Position numbers and translations under genes: made by a program. Below, one piece after another: positions 9,019 through 17,520 of a stretch of DNA of 64,000 nucleotides (its first letter is position 1; the number at the start of each line of letters is the position of its first letter). This DNA is from Burkholderiales bacterium (GTDB lineage Bacteria; Pseudomonadota; Gammaproteobacteria; Burkholderiales; SG8-41): NCBI GenBank assembly GCA_019634975.1, contig JAHCAI010000001.1, positions 310,001-374,000 on the forward strand, in the 5' to 3' direction. The notes beneath the pieces were generated by a model. That model saw only the letters and a list, made by a program, of their open reading frames with translations, ran no database searches and was not told the origin of the DNA.

Positions 9019-9627
9019 TCAGGCATCGCGCTCGCCGTGGACGATTTCCACCAGCTTCACGGCCTGCATCTGCATTTCGACCAGCAGCGCGTCGACGCGG
9101 GTGCGGAAATAGCGGTAGAAGACCATGCTCGGTACCGCCACCACCAGGCCGAAAGCGGTGTTGTAGAGCGCGATCGAGATGCCCTGGGCCAGCGCCAGGG
9201 GGTTGCTGCCCTGGGGGCCCTGGGAGCCGAAGATTTCGATCATGCCGATCACCGTGCCGAAGAGGCCGAGCAGCGGCGCGATGGCGGCGATGGTGCCGAG
9301 GCTGGTCAGGAAGCGTTCAAGGTCGATGGCGACAAGGTGTCCGGCTTCCTCGATGGACTCCTTCATCACTGCGGGGCTGCGCTTCTCGCTGCGCAGGCCG
9401 GCGGCGAGGATCTGCCCGAGCGGCGAGCTCGCGCTGAGCTGGCTGAGCAGCTGCGGCGTGACGCCGTTCTGGCGATAGGCCTGCACGGCATGGGCGAGAG
9501 TGTTCCTGGGCAGGACAACATTGTCGCGCAGCGACCACAGGCGTTCGCCGATGATGGCGACTGCGATTACGGAACAGAGAATCAGTGGCCAGATCGGCCA
9601 GCCGGCGGCTTCGATGATGGATAACAC
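9019..9627 (-). CDS. exbB: ExbB/TolQ/MotA-family proton channel protein
   Basis: Inner-membrane proton channel partner of ExbD. I start it at the GTG at 9627, giving VLSIIEAAGWPIWPLILCSV, because homologues begin just before this first helix; an ATG at 9696 would add 23 basic residues without a plausible role. 202 aa with three helices: about 10-28, then a pair after residue 110 (LERFLTSLGTIAAIAPLLGLFGTVIGMI and IALYNTAFGLVVAVPSMVFY). The GLLGTVIGMIEIF-like block is the family signature. First gene of the exbB-exbD-lpxK-trm112-kdsB-adk run. Confidence 0.93.
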   Translation of the reverse strand: MLSIIEAAGWPIWPLILCSVIAVAIIGERLWSLRDNVVLPRNTLAHAVQAYRQNGVTPQLLSQLSASSPLGQILAAGLRSEKRSPAVMKESIEEAGHLVAIDLERFLTSLGTIAAIAPLLGLFGTVIGMIEIFGSQGPQGSNPLALAQGISIALYNTAFGLVVAVPSMVFYRYFRTRVDALLVEMQMQAVKLVEIVHGERDA

Positions 9628-10051
9628 GCGGTGCTTTCGGTGAACGTTGCGGGAGTGCCGAAAAAATTCGCGTAACTGTAGCCGCCATGCGCGCAATGGG
9701 CAAGCCGCGCCGCCGCGGTGCCCGGCGCAAAAGCCTTGAGCTGGAAGGCCTTTTCCTGCTTGTCCACAATTGCTGTGGATAAACCTGTGCGCAGCCTGTC
9801 GAAGGCGCGGCTAAGTGCCCGCTGCACGGTGGTTTTGCCGGATTGCCTGTTTGTTAAACAGGAAAATTATATTAATAAAAACAGATGGTTGCGCGCATGT
9901 CACGGCGATGACAGGGGAGTGCCTGCGAAAGCCGGTTGCCGTGTGGCGCGCTGTGGATGGCGCCACGGCGGAAATCCCTTATGCAACCGGGGCTTGCGCA
10001 TTGTCGGCGCGGTACCGGCAGGTTCGCCAGCTATACTCGCCGCCTCCAATC
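9628..10051. other. Intergenic region between divergent exbB and uup, with DnaA-box-like pair
   Basis: No gene is visible in this 424-bp gap. It contains two facing 9-mers, TTGTCCACA (9760-9768) and TGTGGATAA (9774-9782); the second is the exact complement of the DnaA-box consensus and the first differs by one base. It also holds a 17-bp dyad CCTGTTTGTTAAACAGG (9845-9861) and an AT-rich run at about 9863-9884. A -10-like TATACT (10032-10037) precedes uup. These may be the divergent promoters of exbB and uup. Confidence 0.6.
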
Positions 10052-11866
10052 ATGGCCCTGCTGACCATAAACCATGCCGAACTGGCGTTCGGCCTGCGCC
10101 CCCTGCTCGACTGCGCCAGCCTTGCCGTGCAGGACGGCGAGCGCATCGGCCTGATCGGCCGCAACGGGACCGGCAAATCCTCATTGCTGGGCATCATCGC
10201 CGGCCGCGGTGCCCTCGACGACGGTGAAATCCGCCTGCAGGACGGCCTGCGCGTGGTGATGGTCGAACAGGAGCCGCTGTTGCCCGATGCGGAAAGCCTG
10301 CATGCCAGCCTCACTGCGCGCGGCAGGCTCGAGGAGACGTCCGACGAGCGCGAACGCTGGCGCACGGATGCGCGGCTGCTCGAGTACCTGCATCGCTTCG
10401 GGCTGGATGAATCACGTCCGCCGCAGACCGCGTCCGGCGGCGAGCGCAAGCGGGCGGCCCTGGCGCTGGCGCTGGCACTGCAGCCCGGCCTGCTGCTGCT
10501 TGACGAGCCGACCAACCACCTCGACATCGACGGCATCACGCTGCTGGAGGATCTGCTGGTCAAGGGGCCGCTGCGGTCGGCGATCATCATCACCCACGAC
10601 CGTGCCTTCCTCGACCGGGTGGCGACACGCATTGTCGAACTCGACCGCGGACTGCTGCGCTCCTATCCGGGCAACTTTGCCGCCTACGAGGCGCGCAAGG
10701 CCGACCAGCTGGCGGAGGAGGAAAGGGCCAACCGGCGATTCGACAAGTTCTGGGCGCAGGAGGAGGCCTGGATACGCCAAGGGATCAAGGCGCGGCGCAC
10801 CCGCAACGAGGGTCGGGTGCGGCGCCTGGAAGCGCTGCGCGTCGAGCGCGCCGCGCGGCGCGAGCGCATCGGCAATGTCAGACTGGGACTGGAAGCCGGT
10901 GAACGGTCAGGCAAGCTGGTTGCCGAGCTGACCGGCGTCAGCAAGGGCTTCGGCGGCAAAACCCTGATCCGCGACCTCGACCTGCGCATCCTGCGCGGCG
11001 ACCGCATCGGCCTGATCGGACCCAACGGCGCAGGCAAGTCGACCCTGATCAGGATCATCCTCGGTGAACTGGCGCCTGATGCCGGCGACGTCCGGCTCGG
11101 CACCCGGCAGGAGGTCGCCTATTTCGACCAGCTGCGCGAACAGCTCGATCCGGAACGCAGCCTTGCCGACACGATCAGTCCGGGCTCGGAGTGGGTGGAA
11201 ACCGCGGACGGCCGCAAGCATGTAATCAGCTACCTCGGCGATTTCCTGTTTCCGGCGCAGCGCGCGCAGGCGAAAGTGAGCATGCTGTCGGGCGGCGAGC
11301 GCAACCGCCTGCTGCTGGCGCGGCTGTTCGCGCGACCGGCCAACGTGCTGGTGCTCGACGAGCCGACCAATGACCTCGACATCGAGTCGCTGGAACTGCT
11401 CGAGGAAACCCTGCAGGGCTACAGGGGCACGCTGCTGCTGGTCAGCCATGACCGCGCATTCCTTGACAACGTGGTGACGCAGACGCTGGTGGCGGAGGGC
11501 GGGGGACTCTGGCGCGAGTACGTCGGCGGCTACAGCGACTGGATGGCGCAGCGGGCACCCGTGCGGCCGCCGGAATCCGCGGCGGCGGCACCGGCGAGAT
11601 CCGCGGGGCGTTCCGCGGCACCGCGGACCAAGCTGAGTTTCCGGGAGCAGCGCGAGCTGGAGCAACTCCCGGGCGAACTGGAGCGGCTGGAACAGGAGCA
11701 GTCGGAGCTTGCGCTGCGCATGTGCGGCCCCGACTATCACCGGCAGGGCGGCGATCAGATCAGGGCCGACCGCGAGCGCGCGGCGGAGATCGAGCGGCTG
11801 CTGGAGGAGAAGTTCGAACGCTGGGCCGAACTTGACCGCAGGTCGGTACAGGCGGCGGGCAACTAG
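10052..11866 (+). CDS. uup: ABC-F ATPase, Uup-like
   Basis: Soluble twin-ATPase ABC-F protein; this class acts on ribosomes or, for Uup, in suppressing transposon excision and in translation. The start is the ATG at 10052 (MALLTINHAELAFG); the frame is open further upstream but non-coding there. 604 aa. Domain 1: P-loop GRNGTGKS (about 34), signature SGGERKRAAL (about 129), LLLLDEPTNHLD (about 147). Domain 2: GPNGAGKST (about 323), LSGGERNRLLLA (about 412), LVLDEPTNDLD (about 433). A long linker rich in Arg/Glu lies between. The C-terminal 100 residues form a charged coiled coil (EQRELEQLPGELERLEQEQ), the Uup DNA-binding-type tail that distinguishes it from the second ABC-F at 60063. Confidence 0.94.
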   Translation: MALLTINHAELAFGLRPLLDCASLAVQDGERIGLIGRNGTGKSSLLGIIAGRGALDDGEIRLQDGLRVVMVEQEPLLPDAESLHASLTARGRLEETSDERERWRTDARLLEYLHRFGLDESRPPQTASGGERKRAALALALALQPGLLLLDEPTNHLDIDGITLLEDLLVKGPLRSAIIITHDRAFLDRVATRIVELDRGLLRSYPGNFAAYEARKADQLAEEERANRRFDKFWAQEEAWIRQGIKARRTRNEGRVRRLEALRVERAARRERIGNVRLGLEAGERSGKLVAELTGVSKGFGGKTLIRDLDLRILRGDRIGLIGPNGAGKSTLIRIILGELAPDAGDVRLGTRQEVAYFDQLREQLDPERSLADTISPGSEWVETADGRKHVISYLGDFLFPAQRAQAKVSMLSGGERNRLLLARLFARPANVLVLDEPTNDLDIESLELLEETLQGYRGTLLLVSHDRAFLDNVVTQTLVAEGGGLWREYVGGYSDWMAQRAPVRPPESAAAAPARSAGRSAAPRTKLSFREQRELEQLPGELERLEQEQSELALRMCGPDYHRQGGDQIRADRERAAEIERLLEEKFERWAELDRRSVQAAGN

Positions 11867-11898
11867 GCCGGCGCCGCGGCAGTCATTACAATCGCGCG

Positions 11899-13239
11899 AT
11901 GCCCGACCTGATTGCACAGGCCACGCCGCAGGCCGTCATTTCCGTCGCCGAACTGAACCGGCTTGCACGCGGCGCGATCGAGCGCGGCGTGCCCCTGGTC
12001 TGGGTCGCCGGCGAGATCTCCAACTTCAAGCGCTATGACAGCGGCCACTGCTATTTCACGCTGAAGGACGGGACGGCGCAGGTCGACGCGGTGATGTTCC
12101 GCCACAAGGCGCAGTACCTCGACTGGGCGCCGGAGAACGGCATGCAGGTCGAGGTCAGGGCGACGGCGACGCTGTACGAGGCACGCGGCAAGTTCCAGCT
12201 TGCCGTCGATGCGATGCGCCGCGCCGGACTGGGCGCGCTTTATGCCGCTTTCGAGAAGCTGAAGTCAAAACTCGAGGCGGAGGGCCTCTTTGACCCTGCG
12301 GTCAAGCGCGCATTGCCGCCCTTTCCGCGCACGGTCGGCGTGGTGACCTCGCCGCAGGCGGCGGCGCTGCGCGACGTGATCAGCGCGCTCCGCCGGCGCA
12401 TGCCCGGCATTGCCGTCATCATTTACCCCGCGCCGGTGCAGGGCGAGGGCGCGGGCGCGAAAATCGCCGAGGCCATTGCGCTGGCCGGAGAGCGCGCCGA
12501 GTGCGATGTGCTGATTGTCTGCCGTGGCGGCGGCAGCATCGAGGACCTGTGGGCATACAACGAGGAGGCCGTGGCACGGGCGATCCGTGCCTGCCCGCTG
12601 CCGGTGGTGTCCGGCGTCGGCCACGAGACCGATTTCACGATTGCCGATTTTGCCGCCGACCTGCGTGCACCGACGCCGACCGCGGCGGCTGAACTGGTCA
12701 GCCCCGACGGTGCCAAGCTCAGGCGCGACACCGCGCTGCTCGGCCAGCAGCTGTCACGGGTGATCGCGCGTGTCCTCGAGGACCGCATGCAGCGCCTCGA
12801 CTACCTGTCGCGGCGCCTGACCCATCCCGGCGAGCGCATCCGCAACCAGGAGCTGCACCTGGAGCATCTTGCCAGCCGGCTGCGCGGCGGGTGGCGGCGC
12901 GGGGCGGAAGAACGGTCATGGGCACTGCGCGATGCGGCACGGCGGCTGCGCGCCGCGGCGCCCGACCTGTCGCTGCTGGTGCAGCAGCAGCAGGAGCTTG
13001 CGCGCCGGCTGCGCAGCACGGCGCGGGAGCGAATGGCGATCGCCGCCGAGCGCCTTGCCGGCCTGCGCGCGCACCTGCTGCACCTCAATCCGCAGCGCGT
13101 GCTCGAGCGCGGCTACAGCATCACCGAGACGGCTGACGGCCGCGTGGTGCGCGACGGTGCGCAGCTCGCGCCCGAGCAGGAGCTGAAGTTGACACTGGCG
13201 AGGGGCTGGGCCCGGGTGAAGGTCAAAGACCGCGCTTGA
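11899..13239 (+). CDS. xseA: Exodeoxyribonuclease VII large subunit
   Basis: Large subunit of the single-strand-specific exonuclease VII. 446 aa. An N-terminal OB-fold (ISVAELNRLARGAIE ... WVAGEISNFKRYDSGHCYFTLKD) is followed by the catalytic domain with VGVVTSPQAAALRDV, CRGGGSIEDLWAYN and GVGHETDFTIADFAADLRAPTPTAAAE, all canonical. A long helical region and a C-terminal VLERGYSIT block complete it. The small subunit xseB is not in the window. A TACAAT hexamer lies only 6 nt before the ATG, with no ribosome site, so the transcript may be leaderless. Confidence 0.97.
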   Translation: MPDLIAQATPQAVISVAELNRLARGAIERGVPLVWVAGEISNFKRYDSGHCYFTLKDGTAQVDAVMFRHKAQYLDWAPENGMQVEVRATATLYEARGKFQLAVDAMRRAGLGALYAAFEKLKSKLEAEGLFDPAVKRALPPFPRTVGVVTSPQAAALRDVISALRRRMPGIAVIIYPAPVQGEGAGAKIAEAIALAGERAECDVLIVCRGGGSIEDLWAYNEEAVARAIRACPLPVVSGVGHETDFTIADFAADLRAPTPTAAAELVSPDGAKLRRDTALLGQQLSRVIARVLEDRMQRLDYLSRRLTHPGERIRNQELHLEHLASRLRGGWRRGAEERSWALRDAARRLRAAAPDLSLLVQQQQELARRLRSTARERMAIAAERLAGLRAHLLHLNPQRVLERGYSITETADGRVVRDGAQLAPEQELKLTLARGWARVKVKDRA

Positions 13240-13244
13240 CCGGA

Positions 13245-15635
13245 CTAGCGGGAGGCGAGACGGGCCGGGGGAATGGTCGGATCGCCGAACACCGCATTTG
13301 CCGCCAGCCATTGCTCGAACTGTGCGGCTGGCAGGGGGCGGCTGATGCAATAACCCTGTGCACAGTCGCAGCCCATCTGTTTCAGCAAGGCCCAGATCGG
13401 CAGATCCTCCACCCCTTCTGCGACGACCTGCATGCCCATGTTATGGCCGAGCTCGATGGTCGACTTGACAATCATCGCGTCGTCGCCGTCGCTCGCCATA
13501 TTGCGGACGAAACACTGATCGATCTTCAGCTCCCTGACCGGCAGCTTCCTGACGTAGAACAGTGAGGAATGACCGGTGCCGTAGTCGTCGATCGCGAGCT
13601 TGATGCCGAGTTTGTCCAGCAGATGCAGGGTATCCAGTGACCGTGCCGGATCCTCCATCACGCCGTTCTCGGTGATTTCAATGCCCAGCTGCTGCGGCTT
13701 GACGCGGTGTCGCTTCAGCTCCCCGGCGATCAGGCGGGGCAGTTCGGGGTCGAGAAGGTCGCGTGCACAGACGTTTACCGATACAGTCATGTGAATGCCG
13801 CGTGCCTGCCACAGACTGCATTGCCTGATTGCGCTGCGCAGGACCCAGCGCGTGATGTCGCGGATGTATCCGGTCTGTTCGGCAAAGGGAATGAATTCAC
13901 CCGGAAGCAGCAGTCCGCGCGCCGGATGATTCCAGCGTACCAGCGCCTCGCATTGCGTGGTGGTTCCGGTGCGCAGGTCAACCTTGGGCTGGTAATGGAG
14001 CACAAGTTCGTCCGCTTCCACCGCGCGGCGCAGTTCGCCCAGAAGCGTCAGCAGGTTCTCGCGCGGCCGGTGCGAGGCGGGGTCGAAGACGGCACTGCCC
14101 CGGTGCCCGCGCTTGGCCGTGTGCATTGCGACGTCGGCCAGCCTGATCAGGGTATGCGGATCGCTGCCATGGTCGGGAAAGCCGGCGATGCCGATGCTGG
14201 TGCGCACGTCCAGTGGCTGTCCGTCAACGGTGACCGGCAGGTCGAGGGTTGCGAGGATCCTGGCGGCGACGTCGCAGGCCGCACCGATTCCGGTTCCCGG
14301 GAGTATGGCCGCGAATTCGTCGCCGCCAAGGCGGGCCAGGGTTTCCTTGTCCCCCAGCAGGCGCTGAAGGCGGCTGCCCGCGGCCTGCAGCACGCGGTCG
14401 CCGACGGGGTGGCCCAGGGTGTCGTTGACAAGCTTGAAGCGGTCGAGATCCATGCTGAGGACAGACACCGGCAGCCGCTTGTCACGGGCGTCGCCTATCG
14501 CTTTTTCCAGGCGCTCGATGAACAGGGCGCGGTTGGGCAGTCCGGTCAGCGTGTCGCGGTAGGCGAGGCGCAGGATCTTTTCTTCGCGGCTGGCGATGGC
14601 TTCACTCATGTGGTTGAAGCTCGATGCCAGTTCGCCGATTTCGTCCTGCTGCCGGATTTCGGCCCTCTGCGAGTAGTCGCCGTCGCGGACCCTGCGCGCA
14701 ATGGCGGCCAGCCGGTTGATCGGGCCGGCAAGACTGCGGCTGACCAGTATGCTGCCGAACAGCGAAACCAGTATGCTCGCCAGCGCGAGGTCGAACAGCG
14801 TGCGCTGCAGTTCCGAGTACGGTTCGAGCGAGGTCTGCAGGGACTGCTGCAGCACGGCCATCACCTCGGGCACCCGGGTCGCCGTCAGCGTCATCGAGCG
14901 GGTCTGATATAGCTGGTCGCCGAGGGTGACCGCGCCGGTGCCCGCCCGTGTCAGCAATAGTTCGTTCAGCCGGACCAGCAGCGCTTCACGCTGCACATCG
15001 TCCAGCGTCGACGCACCGAGTTCCCATTTCGAGTCCGGGCGTTCTGTCAGGAACGACACCTGCAAACCCGTAAGCTCGCGCATCTCGCGGGCGATCCGGT
15101 CATCGATCGAAAAGCCCATCGCAATCCAGGCGACCGGCGCAGGCGCGAGCACCGGCACCACCGCCAGCTGGTAGGGGCGCTGGTCGATGAGCACCACACT
15201 GCCGGCCTCGCCATATTCCGTGGCCATCCGGATCAGGGCCGGAAACGGGAACTCGGTGTTGGCATCAGTGTGTGTTCCGCTCGAACCCAGCAGGCGGTTG
15301 CCCACGTCTGCAGCCATCACCAGGCTGGCGTTGATGCGTGCCCGGTGCGTATCAAGCAAGGCTCCGATTGCCGCAGTGTCACGGACTGCGAGGGCTTCCC
15401 GAAAGACCGGGTCACTGGCGAGCACGGCCGCGGACTGCGACAGGCGCCGGCCATTCTGCTCGAGTACGCGTTCGAACACCCGTTCGCCGACGCGGATCTG
15501 GTGGGCGACCTCGCGCTTTGCAATGCGTTCGTTGGCTGCGCTGACCACGAGGTAGGCCGTGAGCTGAACGGCTGCGAGCAGCACGACAAAAAACACCACG
15601 ATACGCGTCTCGAGGCTGCGGAATGCCGGTCTCAT
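13245..15635 (-). CDS. Membrane diguanylate cyclase/phosphodiesterase (HAMP-GGDEF-EAL)
   Basis: c-di-GMP turnover protein with an extracytoplasmic sensor. 796 aa: TM helix at about 10-32, a roughly 240-residue periplasmic sensor (Cache-like by layout), a second TM helix near 278-300 (LASILVSLFGSILVS), a HAMP linker (SRSLAGPINRLAAIARRVRDGDYSQ), GGDEF at about 365-520 and EAL at about 540-780. The cyclase motif is intact (RLGGDEF), but the RxxD inhibitory site just before it reads GDKE, so product inhibition is probably absent. EAL catalytic residues are present: EALVRW, the Asn in VNVCARDL, the Glu in ITEN, AIDDYGTG, LKIDQ and AEGVE. It may therefore work in both directions. It converges with xseA, 5 bp away. 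Confidence 0.93.
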   Translation of the reverse strand: MRPAFRSLETRIVVFFVVLLAAVQLTAYLVVSAANERIAKREVAHQIRVGERVFERVLEQNGRRLSQSAAVLASDPVFREALAVRDTAAIGALLDTHRARINASLVMAADVGNRLLGSSGTHTDANTEFPFPALIRMATEYGEAGSVVLIDQRPYQLAVVPVLAPAPVAWIAMGFSIDDRIAREMRELTGLQVSFLTERPDSKWELGASTLDDVQREALLVRLNELLLTRAGTGAVTLGDQLYQTRSMTLTATRVPEVMAVLQQSLQTSLEPYSELQRTLFDLALASILVSLFGSILVSRSLAGPINRLAAIARRVRDGDYSQRAEIRQQDEIGELASSFNHMSEAIASREEKILRLAYRDTLTGLPNRALFIERLEKAIGDARDKRLPVSVLSMDLDRFKLVNDTLGHPVGDRVLQAAGSRLQRLLGDKETLARLGGDEFAAILPGTGIGAACDVAARILATLDLPVTVDGQPLDVRTSIGIAGFPDHGSDPHTLIRLADVAMHTAKRGHRGSAVFDPASHRPRENLLTLLGELRRAVEADELVLHYQPKVDLRTGTTTQCEALVRWNHPARGLLLPGEFIPFAEQTGYIRDITRWVLRSAIRQCSLWQARGIHMTVSVNVCARDLLDPELPRLIAGELKRHRVKPQQLGIEITENGVMEDPARSLDTLHLLDKLGIKLAIDDYGTGHSSLFYVRKLPVRELKIDQCFVRNMASDGDDAMIVKSTIELGHNMGMQVVAEGVEDLPIWALLKQMGCDCAQGYCISRPLPAAQFEQWLAANAVFGDPTIPPARLASR

Positions 15636-15820
15636 GCATCACAGCATACCGGAGCCGGTCCGGTGTGTGGTCGCGCCGTAACGCCGGCCGGGATGATGTT
15701 ACCGCAGCCGGACCGCTTGACGGCCGCGATGGGGATGCCTATAAGAGTCCGTGCAGCAGGGAACCGCCCTCCAGGCGCGACAGCCGGCGATAATTCCATG
15801 GACAATGACGTGGTTTTCTC

Positions 15821-16651
15821 ATGAGTGATCTCGATTTCACACGCCCCGCGCAGAGCGAGGTTTACAGCGCCGACGTATCGCGCCGGTTTTTCGGCGAGAA
15901 CGGCCGGCCGCAGGCGATTGCCGCGGGCAGTGCGCTGTTTGCCGAGAATGCCGCCGGCAACACGATGTACTTCCTGGCCTCGGGCGAGGTTGCCTTGACC
16001 CGCGGCGGCCGGCCGCTCGACGTGATCAAGGCCGGCGAAGTCCTTGGCGAGATGTCGGTGCTGACCGGCGAGCCGCGCAGTGCGACGGCCACTGCGCGCG
16101 GCGCCTGCGAGGTGATCGGCCTGGACGGGGATGCCTTTCTCGAGGCCATCCGGAAAACGCCGGACTTCGCGCTGATGCTGCTGGCAATCCTGATCAAGCG
16201 CCTGCGCCTCGCGCTCGCGATGCAGATGCTGGGCAGGAACCAGAATCTCGCGCCGGACACGGTGCCGGTATCGGGCGAGGTGTTCGACAAGGACCTGCTG
16301 ACCGAACTGACGACCCATTTTCCGGGCCGCCCGCCCGTCTACCAGCCGAAGAACGGCGTCATCATGCGCGAAGGCGAGGCCGGCATATTCATGTACGTGG
16401 TCATCGACGGCGCGGTGCGCATCACGGCCAAGGACAGTGTCGTTGAGGTGGTGCGGCCCGGCGGCGTGTTCGGCGAGATGGCGCTGGTCGACCAGTCCAA
16501 GCGCGCGGCCACGGCTTCGGCCGCCACCGACTGCAACCTGCTGTCGATCAACCGCAATGACTTCCTGGCGCTGATCCGCTCGAACCCGGCCTTCGGCGTG
16601 TCCTTGCTGCGCGCGCTGGCGAACCGCCTGCGCAACACGGGAAGGCGCTAG
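15821..16651 (+). CDS. Protein with two tandem cyclic-nucleotide-binding domains, no output domain
   Basis: 276 aa with two cNMP-binding (Crp-type) beta-barrels. Domain 1 spans about residues 20-135 (GNTMYFLASGEVALTRGG ... GEVLGEMSVLTGEPRSATATA). Domain 2 spans about 165-275 (GEAGIFMYVVIDGAVRITAK ... GGVFGEMALVDQSKRAATASA). Both keep the phosphate-cassette pattern GEM(S/A)L...RxATA. No helix-turn-helix or enzyme domain follows; the protein ends in a short basic tail. It could be a cAMP- or c-di-GMP-responsive adaptor acting with another protein; the GGDEF/EAL gene is divergent just upstream. It ends in a CTAG shared with the convergent hydrolase. Confidence 0.87.
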   Translation: MSDLDFTRPAQSEVYSADVSRRFFGENGRPQAIAAGSALFAENAAGNTMYFLASGEVALTRGGRPLDVIKAGEVLGEMSVLTGEPRSATATARGACEVIGLDGDAFLEAIRKTPDFALMLLAILIKRLRLALAMQMLGRNQNLAPDTVPVSGEVFDKDLLTELTTHFPGRPPVYQPKNGVIMREGEAGIFMYVVIDGAVRITAKDSVVEVVRPGGVFGEMALVDQSKRAATASAATDCNLLSINRNDFLALIRSNPAFGVSLLRALANRLRNTGRR

Positions 16652-17520
16652 CCGCCCGCAAGCGACCGCGGGTCGCGCGGTTTCCAGCGGCCGCTGTCGA
16701 CCAGGGTCAGGAAATCCAGCAGGTTGCGGTTGAACTGCCCGGGTTCCTCGGTGTTCACCGTGTGTCCGGTGCCGGGACAGATCCACAGCCGCGCGTTGCG
16801 GCAAACCTTCTTCATGAACAGCGCCGGGCCGAGGCTGCCGTCGTCCTCGTCGCCGCAGACCACCAGCAGCGGCGGGCGGTAGTCGCGCAGGCCGCGCTCG
16901 AGCGCGTAGACCGGCGGACGTTTGGCCTGCACGCCGCGCAGCACGCCGGCAAGCCCCTGACCCGACAGGCTTTCATGGATGCTGCGGAATTCGGCAAAGC
17001 CGCGCGGGTCCTTCAGCATCTGCGGGATGCGGGCGGGAGAGATGCCGCGCTGCTTCAGCGCGGCCGCGGTGCCCGCGGTCTCGAACAGGCGGGCGTGGGC
17101 CTCGGTCGTGCGCAGGAAGGCCTCGCGCGTTGCGGGATCGGAGCCCGCGCCGGCGGCCAGTGCCGTGACCGACAGCGCCATGGACGGGTAGCGCAGCCCG
17201 AACTGCAGCGCGGAGTAGGCGCCCATCGAACAGCCGGCGACATGCGCCCTGCGGATGCGCAGATGGCGCAGCAGGTCGGCGATGTCGTCGACGGCGATGC
17301 GCCAGGAATATTTCGACTTTGCGCGCGGCACATCCGAGGGCGGGTAGCCGCGTGCGTTGAAGGCGATGCAGCGGTGGCGCCGCGAGAAAAAGCGCAGCTG
17401 CGGCTCCCAGCTGCGTGCATCACCGGAAAATTCGTGCGCGAAGATCAGCGGCGTGCCGCTGCCGGCCTCGACGTAATGCAGGCGGATGCCGTCGCGGGCG
17501 GTGGCAAAGGGCATGTTCAT
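16648..17520 (-). CDS. Alpha/beta-fold hydrolase
   Basis: 290 aa with the alpha/beta-hydrolase pattern: HEFSGDARSWEPQLRFFSRR oxyanion region, nucleophile elbow GCSMGAYSALQFG (Ser near residue 98), an acidic block VVCGDEDDGSLGP, and a C-terminal GTGHTVNTEEP that supplies the catalytic His. It resembles the 3-oxoadipate enol-lactonase/carboxylesterase group, but the substrate is not determinable. The ATG overlaps the miaA stop (ATGA at 17517-17520), so it is translated with miaA. Its stop TAG shares a palindromic CTAG with the convergent cNMP gene. Confidence 0.88.
   Translation of the reverse strand: MNMPFATARDGIRLHYVEAGSGTPLIFAHEFSGDARSWEPQLRFFSRRHRCIAFNARGYPPSDVPRAKSKYSWRIAVDDIADLLRHLRIRRAHVAGCSMGAYSALQFGLRYPSMALSVTALAAGAGSDPATREAFLRTTEAHARLFETAGTAAALKQRGISPARIPQMLKDPRGFAEFRSIHESLSGQGLAGVLRGVQAKRPPVYALERGLRDYRPPLLVVCGDEDDGSLGPALFMKKVCRNARLWICPGTGHTVNTEEPGQFNRNLLDFLTLVDSGRWKPRDPRSLAGG

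Noticed and set aside
9760..9884. Replication origin
   Set aside because: Only two DnaA-like boxes and a short AT tract, with none of dnaA, dnaN, gidA or parAB nearby.
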